In this document: in pieces, positions 11,084-22,680 of the stretch
Numbering within the stretch: the stretch's first letter is position 1
Layout: each line of letters opens with the position of its first letter
Assembly (NCBI GenBank): GCA_036172665.1
Contig: CM069871.1
Location: 56,790,713-56,854,712 of the forward strand
From: Prosopocoilus inquinatus
Lineage: Eukaryota; Arthropoda; Insecta; Coleoptera; Lucanidae
Direction: 5' to 3'
Length of the DNA: 64,000 bases
The notes under the pieces: model-generated
Told to the model about the DNA's origin: nothing
What the model saw: the letters and a program-made list of their open reading frames with translations, nothing else
The model's database searches: none
Program-made: the position numbers and the translations under genes

Positions 11084-11778
11084 CTATCGAATATTAGAAA
11101 CAAAAGTAGAGCGATTAGCTGGATTAAATTCTCTCCGAGTCAACGTTGTCTTGAGAGTTATATCTGGTAATGGTATCTGAGTGGTAAAGATTTGTGTAAA
11201 ATGATCAGACAAGTGACAGATTACATTAGAACAGCTGATTTTTGGGAGATTGTTAAAAACATTATCTATACATGTGGCACTGTTTCCACATATACGAGTA
11301 GGTTCCTGCAGTAACGTATTCAGACCACATGAATGCAAAATATTCATCAGCGTTAAGTATTAGAAGAATTTGATGAAAAATGAATATTGAAGTCACCGCA
11401 TACAATTATATTATTCGATATTTTAAAAATCTTATCCAATAACTCATCTAGTTTAACACAAAAAGTATTAAAAGTACCGTCAGGAGATCTATATAAACAG
11501 AGTACGAAGAACAAGAAATTATTGAATTTGATTTTACAGCACGAGAATTCGAAGTCTTTATTCACACACTCGATTTTTAAGTTAAGATTCTGACAATATG
11601 GAGACAGATAATTAGAGACGTAAATTGCTGTACCACCTCCCCTAATGTCTTTCCTAGAACTGAAAGTAATTTGAGTATAACCTGATATATACGTGTTTAG
11701 CATTAACTCCTTACCAAGCCAGGTTTCAGTGAGGCAGCATTTCAAATTCAGCGGTTTTCTTATTAATACTACGAACAT
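11084..11778 (-). pseudogene. LINE APE-type endonuclease domain
   Basis: Two minus-strand pieces of one domain. The first (11778-11353) contains LTETWL, the GGGTAIYVS segment, CLYRSP and VCGDFNIHF, which are the catalytic blocks of apurinic/apyrimidinic endonuclease-like LINE nucleases. The second (11347-11084) contains ATCIDNVF and HLSDHFTQI, with the C-terminal SDH catalytic His. A frameshift near 11350 separates them. The enzyme nicks target DNA to prime reverse transcription. The N-terminus lies next to the 343-bp ribozyme-bearing insertion. Confidence 0.8.
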
Positions 11779-11827
11779 TATGATGTAGTAAACGAAGCGG
11801 TGTAAAATTATTACTATTATTATTTTA

Positions 11828-12170
11828 TAAAAATTTTGTGCAAATCGTTCTTGATTGCAGTGAAAATCTCGAGCAGCCTCTGGATAGCTGTTTCAGCCCT
11901 GCTTGGGGCTTCTTCAGCAGAAACGTAGCTCGACATTCCCACTGCAGACCAAGCAGGGCTGAAACAGCTGTCCAGAGGCTGCTCGAGATTTTCACTGCAA
12001 TCAAGAACGATTTGCACAAAATTTTTATAAAAACTTTCATTATGCTTTGACAGCAAGCATGGCCGCCTTGCATGGGGGACTTATTAGGAGCAAATCCCGC
12101 TTCAATTTATCTATCCTACTGCAATGTCAGGTCAAAAAGCGATAGTAAGATGTCGCTATTTTATCTGTTC
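11828..12170 (+). mobile_element. Ribozyme-bearing retrozyme-like repeat, copy 2
   Basis: Same family as the 4.3-kb copy. It is bounded by a perfect 12-bp target duplication ATTATTATTTTA (11816-11827 and 12171-12182) and inserted in the LINE between ORF1 and ORF2. It is again a foldback: a full antisense ribozyme half (11828-11945) faces a partial sense half (11950-12030) that lacks the first core segment. The conserved 3' tail (CATTATGCTTTGACAGCAAG through GATAGTAAGATGTCGCTATT) follows and ends TTATCTGTTC. The spacer seen in copy 1 is absent here, so the halves nearly touch. Orientation is given by the tail. Confidence 0.75.
11869..11933 (-). ncRNA. Type I hammerhead ribozyme on the minus strand
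   Basis: Reading the minus strand, TCGAGC-TACG-TTTCTG leads into core CTGAAGA, stem II AGCCC/GGGCT with loop CAAGCA, core GAA, then ACAGCTAT with cleavage nucleotide C, and CAGAGG-CT-GCTCGA closing stem I. It matches the 4.5-kb ribozyme base for base except for one change in stem III (A opposite C), leaving only the A15.1-U16.1 pair there. All invariant core nucleotides remain. Because this half is inverted relative to the element's tail, it would act on antisense transcripts. Confidence 0.8.
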
Positions 12171-12184
12171 ATTATTATTTTAGT

Positions 12185-12916
12185 TTAATCTAAAAAATGA
12201 TTCAGTGCTGCGGGACTAGAAATATCACAGACAATTTTGGAAATCTTTTGTAACGTTTTGGACTTATCAAACTTTACATAACCAAAGTTATTAGTCATGA
12301 GACTATTTACGAATGTGACAGAATTATGATAAACTTGATTGAATTTTTCTATAAATTCAGCTAATTTTGAGTTGAATTTGTTAATTTTAAATTGTTCATT
12401 TGACATATAAGAACATGGAATTGAAGTGATTAAAATGTTAGTATGAATACATTTTCGTAGTTTACCTAATAATAGTTTTAATTTAGGGTAGGATTTGTGT
12501 GTAAATTCGTGGCCACTTGCCATTATAATGACAAAATCATTTTTTGTAAAATCTTTACATAGAGAATCTATATTTTCTATGACATTAGCAAATAGGGCAT
12601 TAGGCTTAGTAAAAGTAGTTATTTCACAGGTATCAGCACAATATTTTCGCAAAAGTTTGTCACTTTTTTTGCCTACTTCATCTGCTAGAACTAAAATTCT
12701 TCTTTTAGTGTTATTGTTGTTATTACTAACATTAATAATTTCTTCAGTGGAGCTGTTAGATAACAATGGTATAAGATCTTGTTCTTGAGGATTAATAGAA
12801 GGAATAACAATTTCATCAGTATTTACTGCTACGTCATTGTAAGTTATAGAGTTTGTAAAAGTTTGCGTTAAAGGCGTTCTGCATTGTAACATTATCCTTG
12901 TCAAATGAATCGTCAT
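12185..12916 (-). pseudogene. LINE ORF1 C-terminal half, SGNH esterase-like
   Basis: The 243-codon minus-strand frame ends at 12185. After a low-complexity Asn/Thr linker it contains RRILVLADEVGKKSDKLL, in the place where SGNH hydrolases have their first block (ILVxGDS), then NDFVIIMASGHEF (block III region, normally G-x-N-D) and ITSIPCSYMSNEQFKINKFN. An esterase-like domain in ORF1 is known for CR1-group LINEs and is thought to aid membrane or RNP interactions. The nucleophile Ser is not obvious (LADEVG), so catalysis is doubtful. The frame ends 14 bp before the second ribozyme repeat. Confidence 0.65.
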
Positions 12917-12995
12917 TATTGTTAAAAGAATTTACGATGGAGGTTAATTCTTTGAGTTTAATTTTTTGTTCATCAAGTAGATCATTCAATGTGCA

Positions 12996-13283
12996 CTATA
13001 TTTCGAAAGCTTCATTACGAAACAATTCCAATTCATGATTTAAGTTATTAATGTGTTTATTCTTTAATAGGATTTCGTTGTTCAAAGTGTTAATTTCATC
13101 ACGTAAAGAAGAATCGTCAATAATATCAGTAATCTCATCATCATCAACATCATCCTTCGGACAACATACTATGATATTTTCTTTGATAAACCGTTTATTA
13201 GCTATTTTGTGAAGACAACCTTTATGATATGTTTTAAAACAATTGGAACACACATAGTAATTTTGGTTTTTTTTTTGCAACAA
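12996..13283 (-). pseudogene. LINE ORF1 N-terminal half: PHD finger and coiled coil
   Basis: The minus-strand frame starts with YYVCSNCFKTYHKGCLHK and IIVCCPKDD, matching the C-x2-C...H-x2-C...C core of PHD-type zinc fingers seen in CR1-group ORF1 proteins. An acidic stretch (DDVDDDEITDIIDD) follows, and then a predicted coiled coil (LRDEINTLNNEILLKNKHIN with heptad Leu/Ile). The first zinc-ligand pair probably lies upstream in another frame behind a homopolymer run at 13270. A frame break near 12950 separates it from the esterase half. Confidence 0.65.
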
Positions 13284-13515
13284 AATGATACCAAGTGCGA
13301 AATTAGATTAACCCAAACAACACGTAAACAATGCAAAGAAACAGGACACACGTTGAACACGTCCACACGGCACACACGACCAACAATGAAAAAAAAAGAA
13401 AAAAAAATATTCCGCAAATGATCTCGGATCACCCTTTGAATTGGTCGCCCTTTGCTTCAAATACTCTGACGTCTCTTCTTTGCGGTTGGTTGGAGCCATT
13501 TTGGCTCGGTTAAGT

Positions 13516-15720
13516 AAGGAGAAGAAGCCGTAGACGCGCTTATAAGGTCCTATTTTCTGGCCATTATCGATGCAGACACCGTTAGTAAGGCTATATTTTA
13601 TATCATTCAGTGAATCTGTGCTGAATTATCCTTAGCAAAATTCAATTCATACAGATAAACTGGAACTCTATGGACTCGACGAATCTTGTAAAGTGCTTGT
13701 AGTATTTTATCCAAACGATCTGTTTAATTAAACAGGTATGTTCCAATTTCTGTTATTAAGAGCGCTGTGTAACGTCTTTCGTTCTAATTGTTTCTTTGTT
13801 GGAATTATTTTTTTATTGGACTACGTCTTATTGGGCCGTTTTTTTGCCGGATTAATTAATTATTCTTTTGGTTGACTCATTCTGGCTGGTCATCCGTGGG
13901 GGGTTAATTGTCAAAACTCCGCTTGATGAGCAGATGCGGCCGAATGCTTCATTTTAGAGTTATAGTTTCTTAACAAGAAATATTTAGTTTACTTTTGAAA
14001 ATGCGCCATACTTCAATTGGTACGGAATATGATGTATATGCGAAGATAAGCAAGTGGTAAATTTGTATAAGACGTTTCCTTTTATAATTAATTGTAGAGA
14101 AGTTTTTGAACGAAAAAATACCGTGAATGCATCCTGTATAATCAAACGTGCAAAAAAGTTCCTCACATTAAATTTGCAATTCAACAAAATGAATCAACAT
14201 ACTTTATTTTATACTTTATGTAGGTCGCTATATCTTTCGTTTTGTTTCTGCCTTTGCAAGCCGGTACGTTTATTTTTAAAGTTTCCTAACGAAATCGTGA
14301 GACGAGGGATTTGTGCAAACCATCACTCCCTTAGCTTACACGTTCGGCAAATTATGTTCCTCTAGCAGTGAAATGTCATCACATAAGCATCTAACTTTGA
14401 CGTCATGTCTTCGAAAGTTACCGTGTGTGTCTTTTCGCGTGACTTCTTAGTCCCTTAGCTTTGCACGTCTTACAGCAAGCGAACTTCGGGAATTGTATTC
14501 CCGCAGCCCAAGAACACTGAAGTGACGGATTACTCTTTGGCACTGATCCTGCAGTAACAGAAGTTCATTGTGGCTTTCCTACCTCGAATTACTATTGTTG
14601 CACTGCTGCAATATTTCTTCGTTGAGTATCGATGGTAAACAAGTCAGTTTGTTATTTTATGACACATCAAACATTATTTCTGTAGATTTTCATATTTCAT
14701 ATTTTAATTCAGAACAAGTGTCATATGACAAAAACAAAAAAGCACATGCACGCAAGGAGAGTGATAAACAGAAGTCAGGACGAATGGTTTTATTAAATAT
14801 CATTACTACGTTGGTCTATCCTCTTTATGACAGGGCTTATTTTTTGAAATAAAAAGACGTATTGTTTTCATAACATAATCAAGTACAGGATTTCATAAAT
14901 TAATAGAAACAACGAAAAGACAAAATTTATTGGTGCCCATGCAAATATGAGAGATATAGTATTATCTTGTCTTTCGTTCGTATTTCAAATTTCACTTCAG
15001 CTTTCCTGAGATTCTATATAATTTTGCCAATTATTTTGTGCGACAAGACTGTGTGATTCTGTTATTAAAAGTTGTTGTAAATTCTTTGTTCTCGACGTTA
15101 TGCCGTTTATTCTTGCAAAATTTTAAATTGCATCCGCATTGTATTTAACTTGGAGCAAGAAAATACTTGTGTATTTAGCAGAATAATAATAAAAATAACA
15201 AATGAAATGACTTTATTCCCGTCTTTACAAAAATAAATATAAGAATATGTAGAAATGGAATAAGGAAACGAATTGTGCAAAATTAACATCGAAGTCGATT
15301 AACAAGAACTGCCTCGGGTGTTTCACTTTAATTATTCTGGCCTTTTACAATTGGAGCCTAAATAAGCCATAAGTTGTTTTTAAGCCTGTTTTACATTATC
15401 ATACAAAAGTAAAAAGTATATTAAGTTTTTCAGGGCCTTGTATAAAATGTAACAAATTATGTAATCACAAAGTATTATAGAAATAACTGCGTTATGTTGC
15501 ATTCAAAGTCAAAATAATAATGTAATAGTTATGCATGGAGTAAGATTTCTTATCAACATTGTTTAATTAAATTGATTTAGATCTTGTATCGTCATCTGTT
15601 GAATTCTAGTGTCGTTATAATTTACTTTCCCGATGTATTTGCTCGCTCTGTATTGCTTAATTATTTCAAATCATCCAAGTATCATCCAACGAATTTGGTT
15701 TAAATTTTTCCCCTAATTAA
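13516..15720. other. Intergenic, nothing recognised
   Basis: Mixed AT-rich sequence. Plus-strand frames at 14054-14365 and 14568-14852 (about 100 codons each) match no family I recognise. Parts at 13860-13950 and 14280-14540 are more GC-rich but show no repeat ends. Confidence 0.45.
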
Positions 15721-16385
15721 TTAATTTTGTCCATTTTTAATTACTGCGATGCCTTCTATGGCCCGTGCATAGATCAGGCCACCGAAATTAGGATACAAAA
15801 AGCCCAAAATTCATGCGTTAGATTTATTTTAGGTCTGCGAAGGCGTGGCCACATATCTCCTGGTATAATTTCTTTAAATTGGCTGAATATGAGCAACAGA
15901 AGACGATATGATTTACTTTGTATGACTCATAAGATTTTGTCTACTAGTACCGCACCATATTTACTTGAATTTTTAGTGCCAAGATGTTCTATCCATAATC
16001 GTGCTTTGCGCAATACTTCAATCTTAACAATTCCTCAACATACAACTTCCACATTTACAAGATCTTTCGGTTACGTTGCACCCACCCTTTATAACAATAT
16101 TCCTGAAAATCTGAAGACCATGAGTCTGCTTGCATTTAGGTCTAATTTAAAACAACTAATCTTTACAGAGCAAGTAGAATAGGATTGTAGCATAATTTCT
16201 GCATAAATATTTGACTCTTCAATGAATGAGAAGTTGACACGTGACTTGATCACGAATCAAATTAAGGTTAGGTGGAAGAGCGCTTCGGCGAACCTCGCCT
16301 GGTATTTGTAATATTTTTTCTATTTAAAATATGTCCATAATTTTTCAATTAAGACCATATTATTATTATTATTATTATTAAACTT
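15721..16385 (+). mobile_element. 5'-truncated LINE fragment
   Basis: The fragment contains only the C-terminal RT region (below) and a 3' UTR, and ends in (ATT)n at about 16358-16380. Severe 5' truncation with a microsatellite 3' tail is typical of LINE insertions. Confidence 0.75.
15727..16182 (+). pseudogene. LINE RT C-terminal domain
   Basis: The 151-codon open frame starts FNYCDAFYGPCIDQATEIRI and continues IQKAQNSCVRFILGLRR, LNWLNMSNRRRYDLLC and PTLYNNIPENLKTMSL. This is the conserved thumb/C-terminal segment downstream of the RT catalytic core. The 43.5-kb LINE fragment has the same blocks (CDTVYGPCLDSI, RVQNSCLRFIYGIRRRDHIS), so both belong to the same or sister families. The catalytic RT motifs are missing, so this is a truncated, non-functional copy although the frame itself is uninterrupted. 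Confidence 0.8.
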
Positions 16386-18090
16386 CGGGTAAGTAATATT
16401 CGATTATTTATTTCAATTTCACGCCGAAAACTTTTCCTTTGTGCGGAACGTTCCAAATTTTTCTTTTCGATTTTTAAGAAAACCCTGGGAGCTCTCCTAG
16501 ATTGTTATTTTCTCATGAAATAAACGCAGAAAATTGCATAATCAATTTTCACTCGGACGAGTCAATGCAGACGAATTTTCTCTCGATCTTCGATGTCTAC
16601 AAGGATATCACTTTTCTTTTTTTTCTTTTTTTGAGGACTCACCAATGAATTCGTGAACAGTAGCAAGGCCTAAACCACAACCCGTTCCGTGGTCTGGCTC
16701 GGCGTTGGATGTTTTGATTTTGGAAGGTGTAGGACGAAGCCTCCAGGTCGTAGTCCATTTAATAATTTTTTTTTCTGTCACGATTTAAAATTTGCTCTAT
16801 ATTTTTCTTTTGCTGAAAATTCATATCAAAATTTATTATTTCTCAAGGTCTTAAATATTACTGATATTATCATTTAAAATATTTATCTTACTCAATATCA
16901 GGGTATTCCTTTGTCATTTAAATTCGTAGATTTTATTTTACACTATTGGAATAGTACATTATTATAATATAAAAAAAGACACCAACAAATCAATTTCATG
17001 AAATATTTCTGTGATATTAATTATGTAAACTGGAGTGAGCTCATGAAAATATTAAACATTCACGTGATTTCTAAATGTTCTTTGTTGAATATAATATTTA
17101 TAAATATTTTCTTGTTTACCAAATTATATTATTATACTCACACATGCTTCAATTTTTTTTTAATATACCCTTAATCAGATTTATCAGTCGATGTTTATTT
17201 AAATTTTATTTCAAATTTTTGCCACTTTATTTATTTTTTTTTCATTTACATTTTGTTCAGGGTTTCAAATTTCATACCAAAGTTACAGATCTCGGTGGTG
17301 TCAAAAACTTTAAGTAAATTAAAAGTTTCATATTTGAACGCCCTCTATCTCCTATATTATCAACTTTTGGACTAAGTAAGTTTGCTAAATCACAATATTT
17401 TGATCAGGAATCCACCACCGCCATTACTTTTGACCACCTAGTACTCTCACCCTCGAAATGTTTTGCTACTGTTACAGACAACGCAATTACCCCCGGCTAC
17501 TCTTTTTAAACCAATGAGCCACCCTTGGAAACTGATTTTCTTGTTAGAGGTTTACAGCCAAAAATGCGTTCACAGAAGTTTTCACAAGGATGCCAGAATA
17601 GTGCCGTTATAGCTTAAGCATTGTCAAGTTCTTCTTCTCCCTCGTTGTCTCTGTCCTCATAGAAATTTCCTCGCTTCATTAATTGAAAAGTACTTAGTAA
17701 AATGAAACAAAGTGGTCCTTTTAACAAATATATTGCGAAAGAATTTTTACGATTTTAATGAAAATGAAGTTAGGACCTGTTTTCAAGAGAAATTGAACCG
17801 ATATCGAGATACGGCACGTTCTTAAAATTAAGTTCCAAAACTACGAAGAAACTGAGGAGCTATTCAAGTGTCGATTGAGGCGTATAGTGCAGAAGTGGCC
17901 CAACTGAAAAAAAGTCTAATACGGTTAGTAAGTTGCAAGTCAAATATTTTCAGAAATTAAATTAAATTAGTTTTAGAATATTTCATCGCGAATGTTTTGA
18001 AAATTAAACGTCAAGTGTGTCAGAAACAATTGTAAAATGAAATTGCCACAGTTTCCTTATTGTAACAAAACCAAGAACAATTATCGCTAT
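16386..18090. other. Intergenic, decayed coding-like patch at 17.34-17.62 kb
   Basis: Mostly T-rich non-coding sequence. Plus-strand codons at about 17336-17620 stay open for most of their length with only two stops and read, for example, HLVLSPSKCFATVTDNAITP. I do not recognise the family; it may be an old pseudogene. Confidence 0.35.
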
Positions 18091-18097
18091 AAAACCC

Positions 18098-18890
18098 CTA
18101 CGGACGGGAATTGGAAAACCACTTTTCATCCCCTTTCGTCCCCAATTCTTTAAAACAAACTGTACAAATTTGGAATTCAATTTCTTTGTTCGCAGCGTAA
18201 ACTGGTTTAGCCAGAAAGCCAGAAATCGATTTTCTAATTTGTTTTCCGCAGTTGCTCGAATTGACGAAAATATTCCGTCCTTTTCTCTCTCTGTCTCTCT
18301 TATTGCTATCCTTAAACTTCAAACAGGAATCTTTACATACGAGAACATATCAAACAAAAATGCCCAAAATTTTGATAATATAACAATATATTTAAAAAAA
18401 AATCGTCAAATTTAGTTTACAAACATTTTCGAAAATTTTAAATACAAAAACAATAGAAACAAAAACGTGAAAAATCAGTTTGTAATTTAAAAAGATTATA
18501 ATAATAGAAGAAAAAAATATAAATAAAATCGTGAAATGTAATTCCAATTATGTTAAAAAATTAATTTTACTATCAACAATTTTCAACGGAACGAAAAGAA
18601 TGAAATTTGTTAAAATATTAACCAAACCAAACCAAACGAATTGTTCGGGAGAGAGAAGGCGAAGATTCGGTATAAAATAGAAAAAAATAAAACTTGGGTT
18701 AACATTTAAATGAAAAATAACTTCCTTATGCTTAAAATAAATTATTTTTCTTTTAACTCTCCAACGTTGACTTTTCGAAACACAATTAAGTAAAATAAAA
18801 AAAATATTCGGCTACGATTAAATTAATTACCAGAAGAAAACAAACAAAACCCAGAAAACTGACTGAAAAAGAATATTAATTTTCGACATG
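18098..18890 (-). repeat. Diverged dispersed repeat, copy A
   Basis: Reading the minus strand, this segment aligns over about 800 bp with plus-strand 52.01-52.86 kb. Shared landmarks in the same order are TAATCGTA-CCG, TTGTGTTTC, CGCCTT-CTCTCCC, GGTTAATATTTTAA, TTCTTTTCGTT and finally AAAGAATTGGGGAC with GATGAAAAGT. In this copy a 74-codon frame ends ICTVCFKELGTKGDEKWF, with a Cys-x2-Cys pair. No terminal repeats are evident. It may be the 5' part of an unrecognised transposon or a duplicated gene exon. Confidence 0.5.
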
Positions 18891-18899
18891 ATCGGACGC

Positions 18900-20326
18900 G
18901 CGCTTTTAGCTTAGGTCAAGAAGGAGCTGCACTAGAATTCCAAATTTCTGCCTCTGCAAACCCTTTTATGCATTATCCTCCCACATAAGTGGGGTATTGG
19001 GTGTGGTCTTTGTTAAACAAAAACACCCTCAATGAAACGAATTAATTAGGTTTCAGATTGCACTCGATCTTAATCTCCGGCAGAAGAGCGTTGCATCGTG
19101 CGTTAAAACTTGCAGGAACTTGCAGCCAGCGCTAAATTCTTAGAAACGTTCGGACTCGTTAGCTAACCTTGACCCAATTATAATTATACGTTACGAATCA
19201 ATGTAATATTAAAATTACATTGCTAATTGAATTTTGGCATTTTGGAATTAGATAACTGTAACATATCGAAACGTTGTTTATTTGGCTAACAATACTGAAG
19301 TCAAGAAAAGTAGGGCGCTAGGTTTTAAAAGGCGTAGTTCTGAAGGAAGTTCCGAACCAAGTTAGAAAGATAGAGTTCAGTTTTTAGTGTTTAGTTTTCG
19401 GAACATCACATCGTTATGTGTAAGTAGTTTATGAATTCTTTTTAATTATATTTACATTTTAAATATTACCACATTTTCCTGTTCTCGCCCCGCTGTACTC
19501 AATAACCTACGGTTTAACTTGATAATTTCGTTTTAGGTATGCGGGATCAACATACATACGTATTACAAACGCACAAATTAAGCGGAATTATTAAAGCACT
19601 GTGCGTAAGCAAAGATTTTGCTTGTATACTGTTCAATGCTCTTGGTATTCAAAATTGTTTCTTTCTTCAGCGTTTTCGAGGTTAATTTCAAGGACAGATT
19701 TGAGCGGATGCGATTGTGAAAAATTGCGTTGGTAACAGTAGTGCCGACTCCATGAATTCTTATGCATTTTTATTGTGCTGTATGATGATGAGTTATCTGA
19801 AATGACAATAAATATCTAAGTTTAGCGCACATGTTTTGATTATATCATCAAGCTTAAGAATTGAGCCCGCTTAGTACGGACGCTTTTAACGCCGTTGCGG
19901 GATTGCGATGTTTCCAATTGTCATTGGGCGGAGAGGGGAGGTGTGCGAGTTACGAGTTCAGGATTTTTCTTCGACGACTAAATAATTTAAATATATTTAA
20001 TCATCAAAAAGGTTTTCGCACATCCTAGAGTGATAACAGAAGAAAGTTTCTCTTTGAAAGTATAAGAATATATGTGATAGTCGCTGCAAATCATCACATA
20101 TTTTAAATATTTAATTTCAAACAATAAATGCGCCTACAAGCCGACGGATGCAGCCAGAGGAGATAACTGTCTTTCAAATACTGCGGGCGGAGTACAGGTA
20201 CAGAGAGGTACAGAGTACTAGTACAGGTCGAGTATTAAATTTTCTTACTGATCGCGGAACAAGTGTGCTCAGTTCTTTTCCCTGATTATTATCATTAGTT
20301 TAGCAGGTGAAATCAAGATGTTTTAT
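18900..20326. other. Intergenic with a short dispersed repeat
   Basis: About 100 bp at 19640-19745 (GTTTCTTTCTTCAGCGTTTT region) resembles 29220-29300 in direct orientation. Nothing else is recognised. Confidence 0.4.
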
Positions 20327-20814
20327 GGCCGGTTTCACAAAGCTTCGTTAAATATTTAAGTTGCGATTAACTCTGTAACGAATGATTAAATAGGAAAACA
20401 ACTGCATTTAACGATGATTAAATTAACGATGAGTACTAAACGGCTCGCTCTGTAATCGGTAGTCAAATAGTCTTAATGCTCCGTTAAGTGTTTCACAAAG
20501 CTCGATTAAGAGATAACGCTTCGTTTACTTCTGTCTAATCAGGCGTTAGATTAATCGATAGAATTCCAGCGATTAAAAAGTAACGAGTGAATTTCCTATA
20601 GTTATTATAAAGCTATTTTGATATAAATATTCCACACATATATCTAAAAAATAATTATAATTTTATTTAAAAATGTAACCTACCTTAAACATGACATTTC
20701 TGTACTTTTTACTCACTTGGTTTATTGATTAATTTTTACGACACTATTTCGGAAATTATTTTCAACAACAAACAATTCAAAATTATTTCAAAATATCTGA
20801 AACCTCTTTCTTCT

Positions 20815-21295
20815 CTGACGATAAAGAAATGCCTCTTTAAGGTAGGATTCATTTTATAAGAGACAGAAATAATCCTTTTAATGATTTGAATGATAATGAA
20901 TTTAACGTTTCGCTTTTACAAAGGAGTTATGGAACTCTTTGGTCCCACACTAGCACCTGCAACAAGAAAAAATAAATTTATTTTATGGTACAAATTAGTT
21001 GCTGATAAACGTTATTATCCACTGAAATATTTCAACAGCTGATTCCTGATACTTTCAGAAACAATCGATATGTAGAATAATTCATCGTGTTACTCATCTT
21101 ATTGCAAGGCAAAGCAAACAGTTAATTAAATTGCCAATAGAAGAAGCTCCGCAAGTTAACAGTAGGCTTTTCTTATGTCATTGGCACCACAGATTGTACC
21201 CCATGTTAAAATTATTTCACCTGATGGTAATCCCGCTGAGCTGTACCACAACAGAAAACGTGTCTTTGCAATATATGTTCAAGTAATTCAACTGC
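20815..21295 (+). pseudogene. Harbinger transposase N-terminal relic (left arm)
   Basis: Conceptual plus-strand pieces read IRDRNNPFNDLNDNEF, then FQQLIPDTFRNNRYVE, then IHRVTHLIARQSKQLIKLP and IGTTDCTP. They match, in order, the N-terminal to first-aspartate region of HARBI1-like transposases (RDxxNPFE..FNDxEF, the helix-turn-helix region and the GxxDCTH-like block). Frameshifts and stops occur throughout. A near-identical relic runs on the minus strand in the right arm. Confidence 0.65.
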
Positions 21296-21660
21296 ACTAA
21301 AGTTTCCTTCCTCCCTTTCTTTTCTCCTTTTTCATCTTTAAAAATCATTCACTGCACTAATGCGAAGAATTTAAAATGTATTTATTTATTTTGAGTCTCT
21401 AACCTGACACTACCTGACTGCAGACCTAACGCCATACCAAACAGATTATTTTAAAGCGGTGCGAAAGTGACAATTTTTCGATGTTGCCAAACGTAAACTC
21501 CAATTAGTTAATCGGAGATTAACATAATAGTTTTTTGTTTTGTGAAACAGCATCAAATTTTTAACACTGATTAAACTTAACGGTTGATTAGTTAATCAAC
21601 GCTTAAACAAAGCTTTGTTCTGCCCTTAATCTGTTTTTTCTTAAAACTACTTTTTATCTC

Positions 21661-21891
21661 TTAGGCGACTCTTGCACTATACGCTTCAATTTTATATGAA
21701 TTCTGGTCACATATCAATTCCTGCCGCATAACAAGACGTCTTTCCAACACACTTTTCTTCGCTAGAGGGAACTGCAATTCCGAATTGCATTGTTTTTCGA
21801 ACTGCGACGTGCAACTTTGATGGAAAATTTCTGCTTCATCCGTTGAATCAGCAGTTTTGGTTCTCAATGAAAAGTTCAGGGCGGGTTTCAC
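21661..21891 (-). pseudogene. Possible Harbinger accessory-protein C-terminus
   Basis: The minus-strand frame in the spacer between the palindrome arms encodes LRTKTADSTDEAEIFHQS followed by a basic helix KKSVLERRLVMRQELICDQN. Myb/MADF accessory proteins of Harbinger elements often end in such a charged helix, so the spacer may be the unique central part of an original Harbinger. The assignment rests on composition and context only. Confidence 0.35.
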
Positions 21892-22239
21892 AAAGCTTTG
21901 TTTAAGCGTTGATTAACTAATCAACCGTTAAGTTTAATCAGTGTTAAAAATTTGATGCTGTTTCACAAAACAAAAAACTATTATGTTAATCTCTGATTAA
22001 CTAATTGGAGTTTACGTTTGGCAACATCGAAAAATTGTCACTTTCACACCGCTTTAAGTAATATGTCCGGCATGGCATCAGGTCTGCAGTCAGGTAGTGT
22101 GAGGTTTGAAACTCAAAATAAATAAATTCATCTTAAATTCTTCGCATTAGTGAAGTGAATGATTTTTAAAGATGAAAAAGGAGAAACGAAAGGGAGGAAG
22201 GAAACTTTAGTGCAGTTAAATTACTTGAATATATATTGC

Positions 22240-22680
22240 AAAGACACGTTTTCTGTTGTGGTACAGCTCAGCGGGATTACCACCAGGTGAAATAATATTA
22301 ACATGGGGTACAATCTGTGGTGTCAATGACATGAGAAAAGCCTAAGGTTAACTTGCGGAGCTTCTTCTATTGGCAATTTAATTAACTCTTTGCTTTGCCT
22401 TGCAATAAGATGAGTGACACGATGAATTATTCTACGTATCGATGGTTTCTGAAAGTATCAGGAATCAGCTGTTGAAATATTTCAGTGGATAAGAACGTAA
22501 GTTTATCAGAAACTGAGTTGTACCATAAATTAAATTTATTTTTGCTTGTTGCAGGTTCTAGTGTGGGACCAAAGAGTTCCATAACTATTTTGGAAAAGCG
22601 AAACTTTAAATTCATTATCATCCAAATCATTAAAAGGATTATTTCTGTCTCTTATAAAATGAATCCTACCTTAAGGTGGC
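22240..22680 (-). pseudogene. Harbinger transposase N-terminal relic (right arm)
   Basis: Minus-strand mirror image of the left-arm relic. A 67-codon frame at 22427-22630 reads FRFSKIVMELFGPTLEPATS and ends FQQLIPDTFRNHRYVE before a stop, and the preceding frame gives NPFNDLDDNEFK. The match between the two arms is close, suggesting that the inverted duplication is more recent than the coding decay. Confidence 0.6.

Larger units (their letters stand above)
8945..13515 (-). mobile_element. CR1-like LINE with PHD/esterase ORF1
   Basis: The element lies on the minus strand. From 5' (about 13515) to 3' (about 8945) it carries PHD-type zinc-finger and coiled-coil ORF1 (13.3-13.0 kb), an SGNH-esterase-like ORF1 C-terminal half (12.9-12.2 kb), APE endonuclease (11.8-11.1 kb) and reverse transcriptase (10.6-9.05 kb), ending in a microsatellite-like tail at 8950-8975 (repeating TAGTAT units on the plus strand). 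The PHD plus esterase ORF1 architecture is known for CR1-group LINEs. Frameshifts at about 10.62, 10.75, 11.08, 11.35 and 12.95 kb and a 343-bp insertion at 11828-12170 make it dead. The exact 5' boundary is a guess. Confidence 0.8.
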
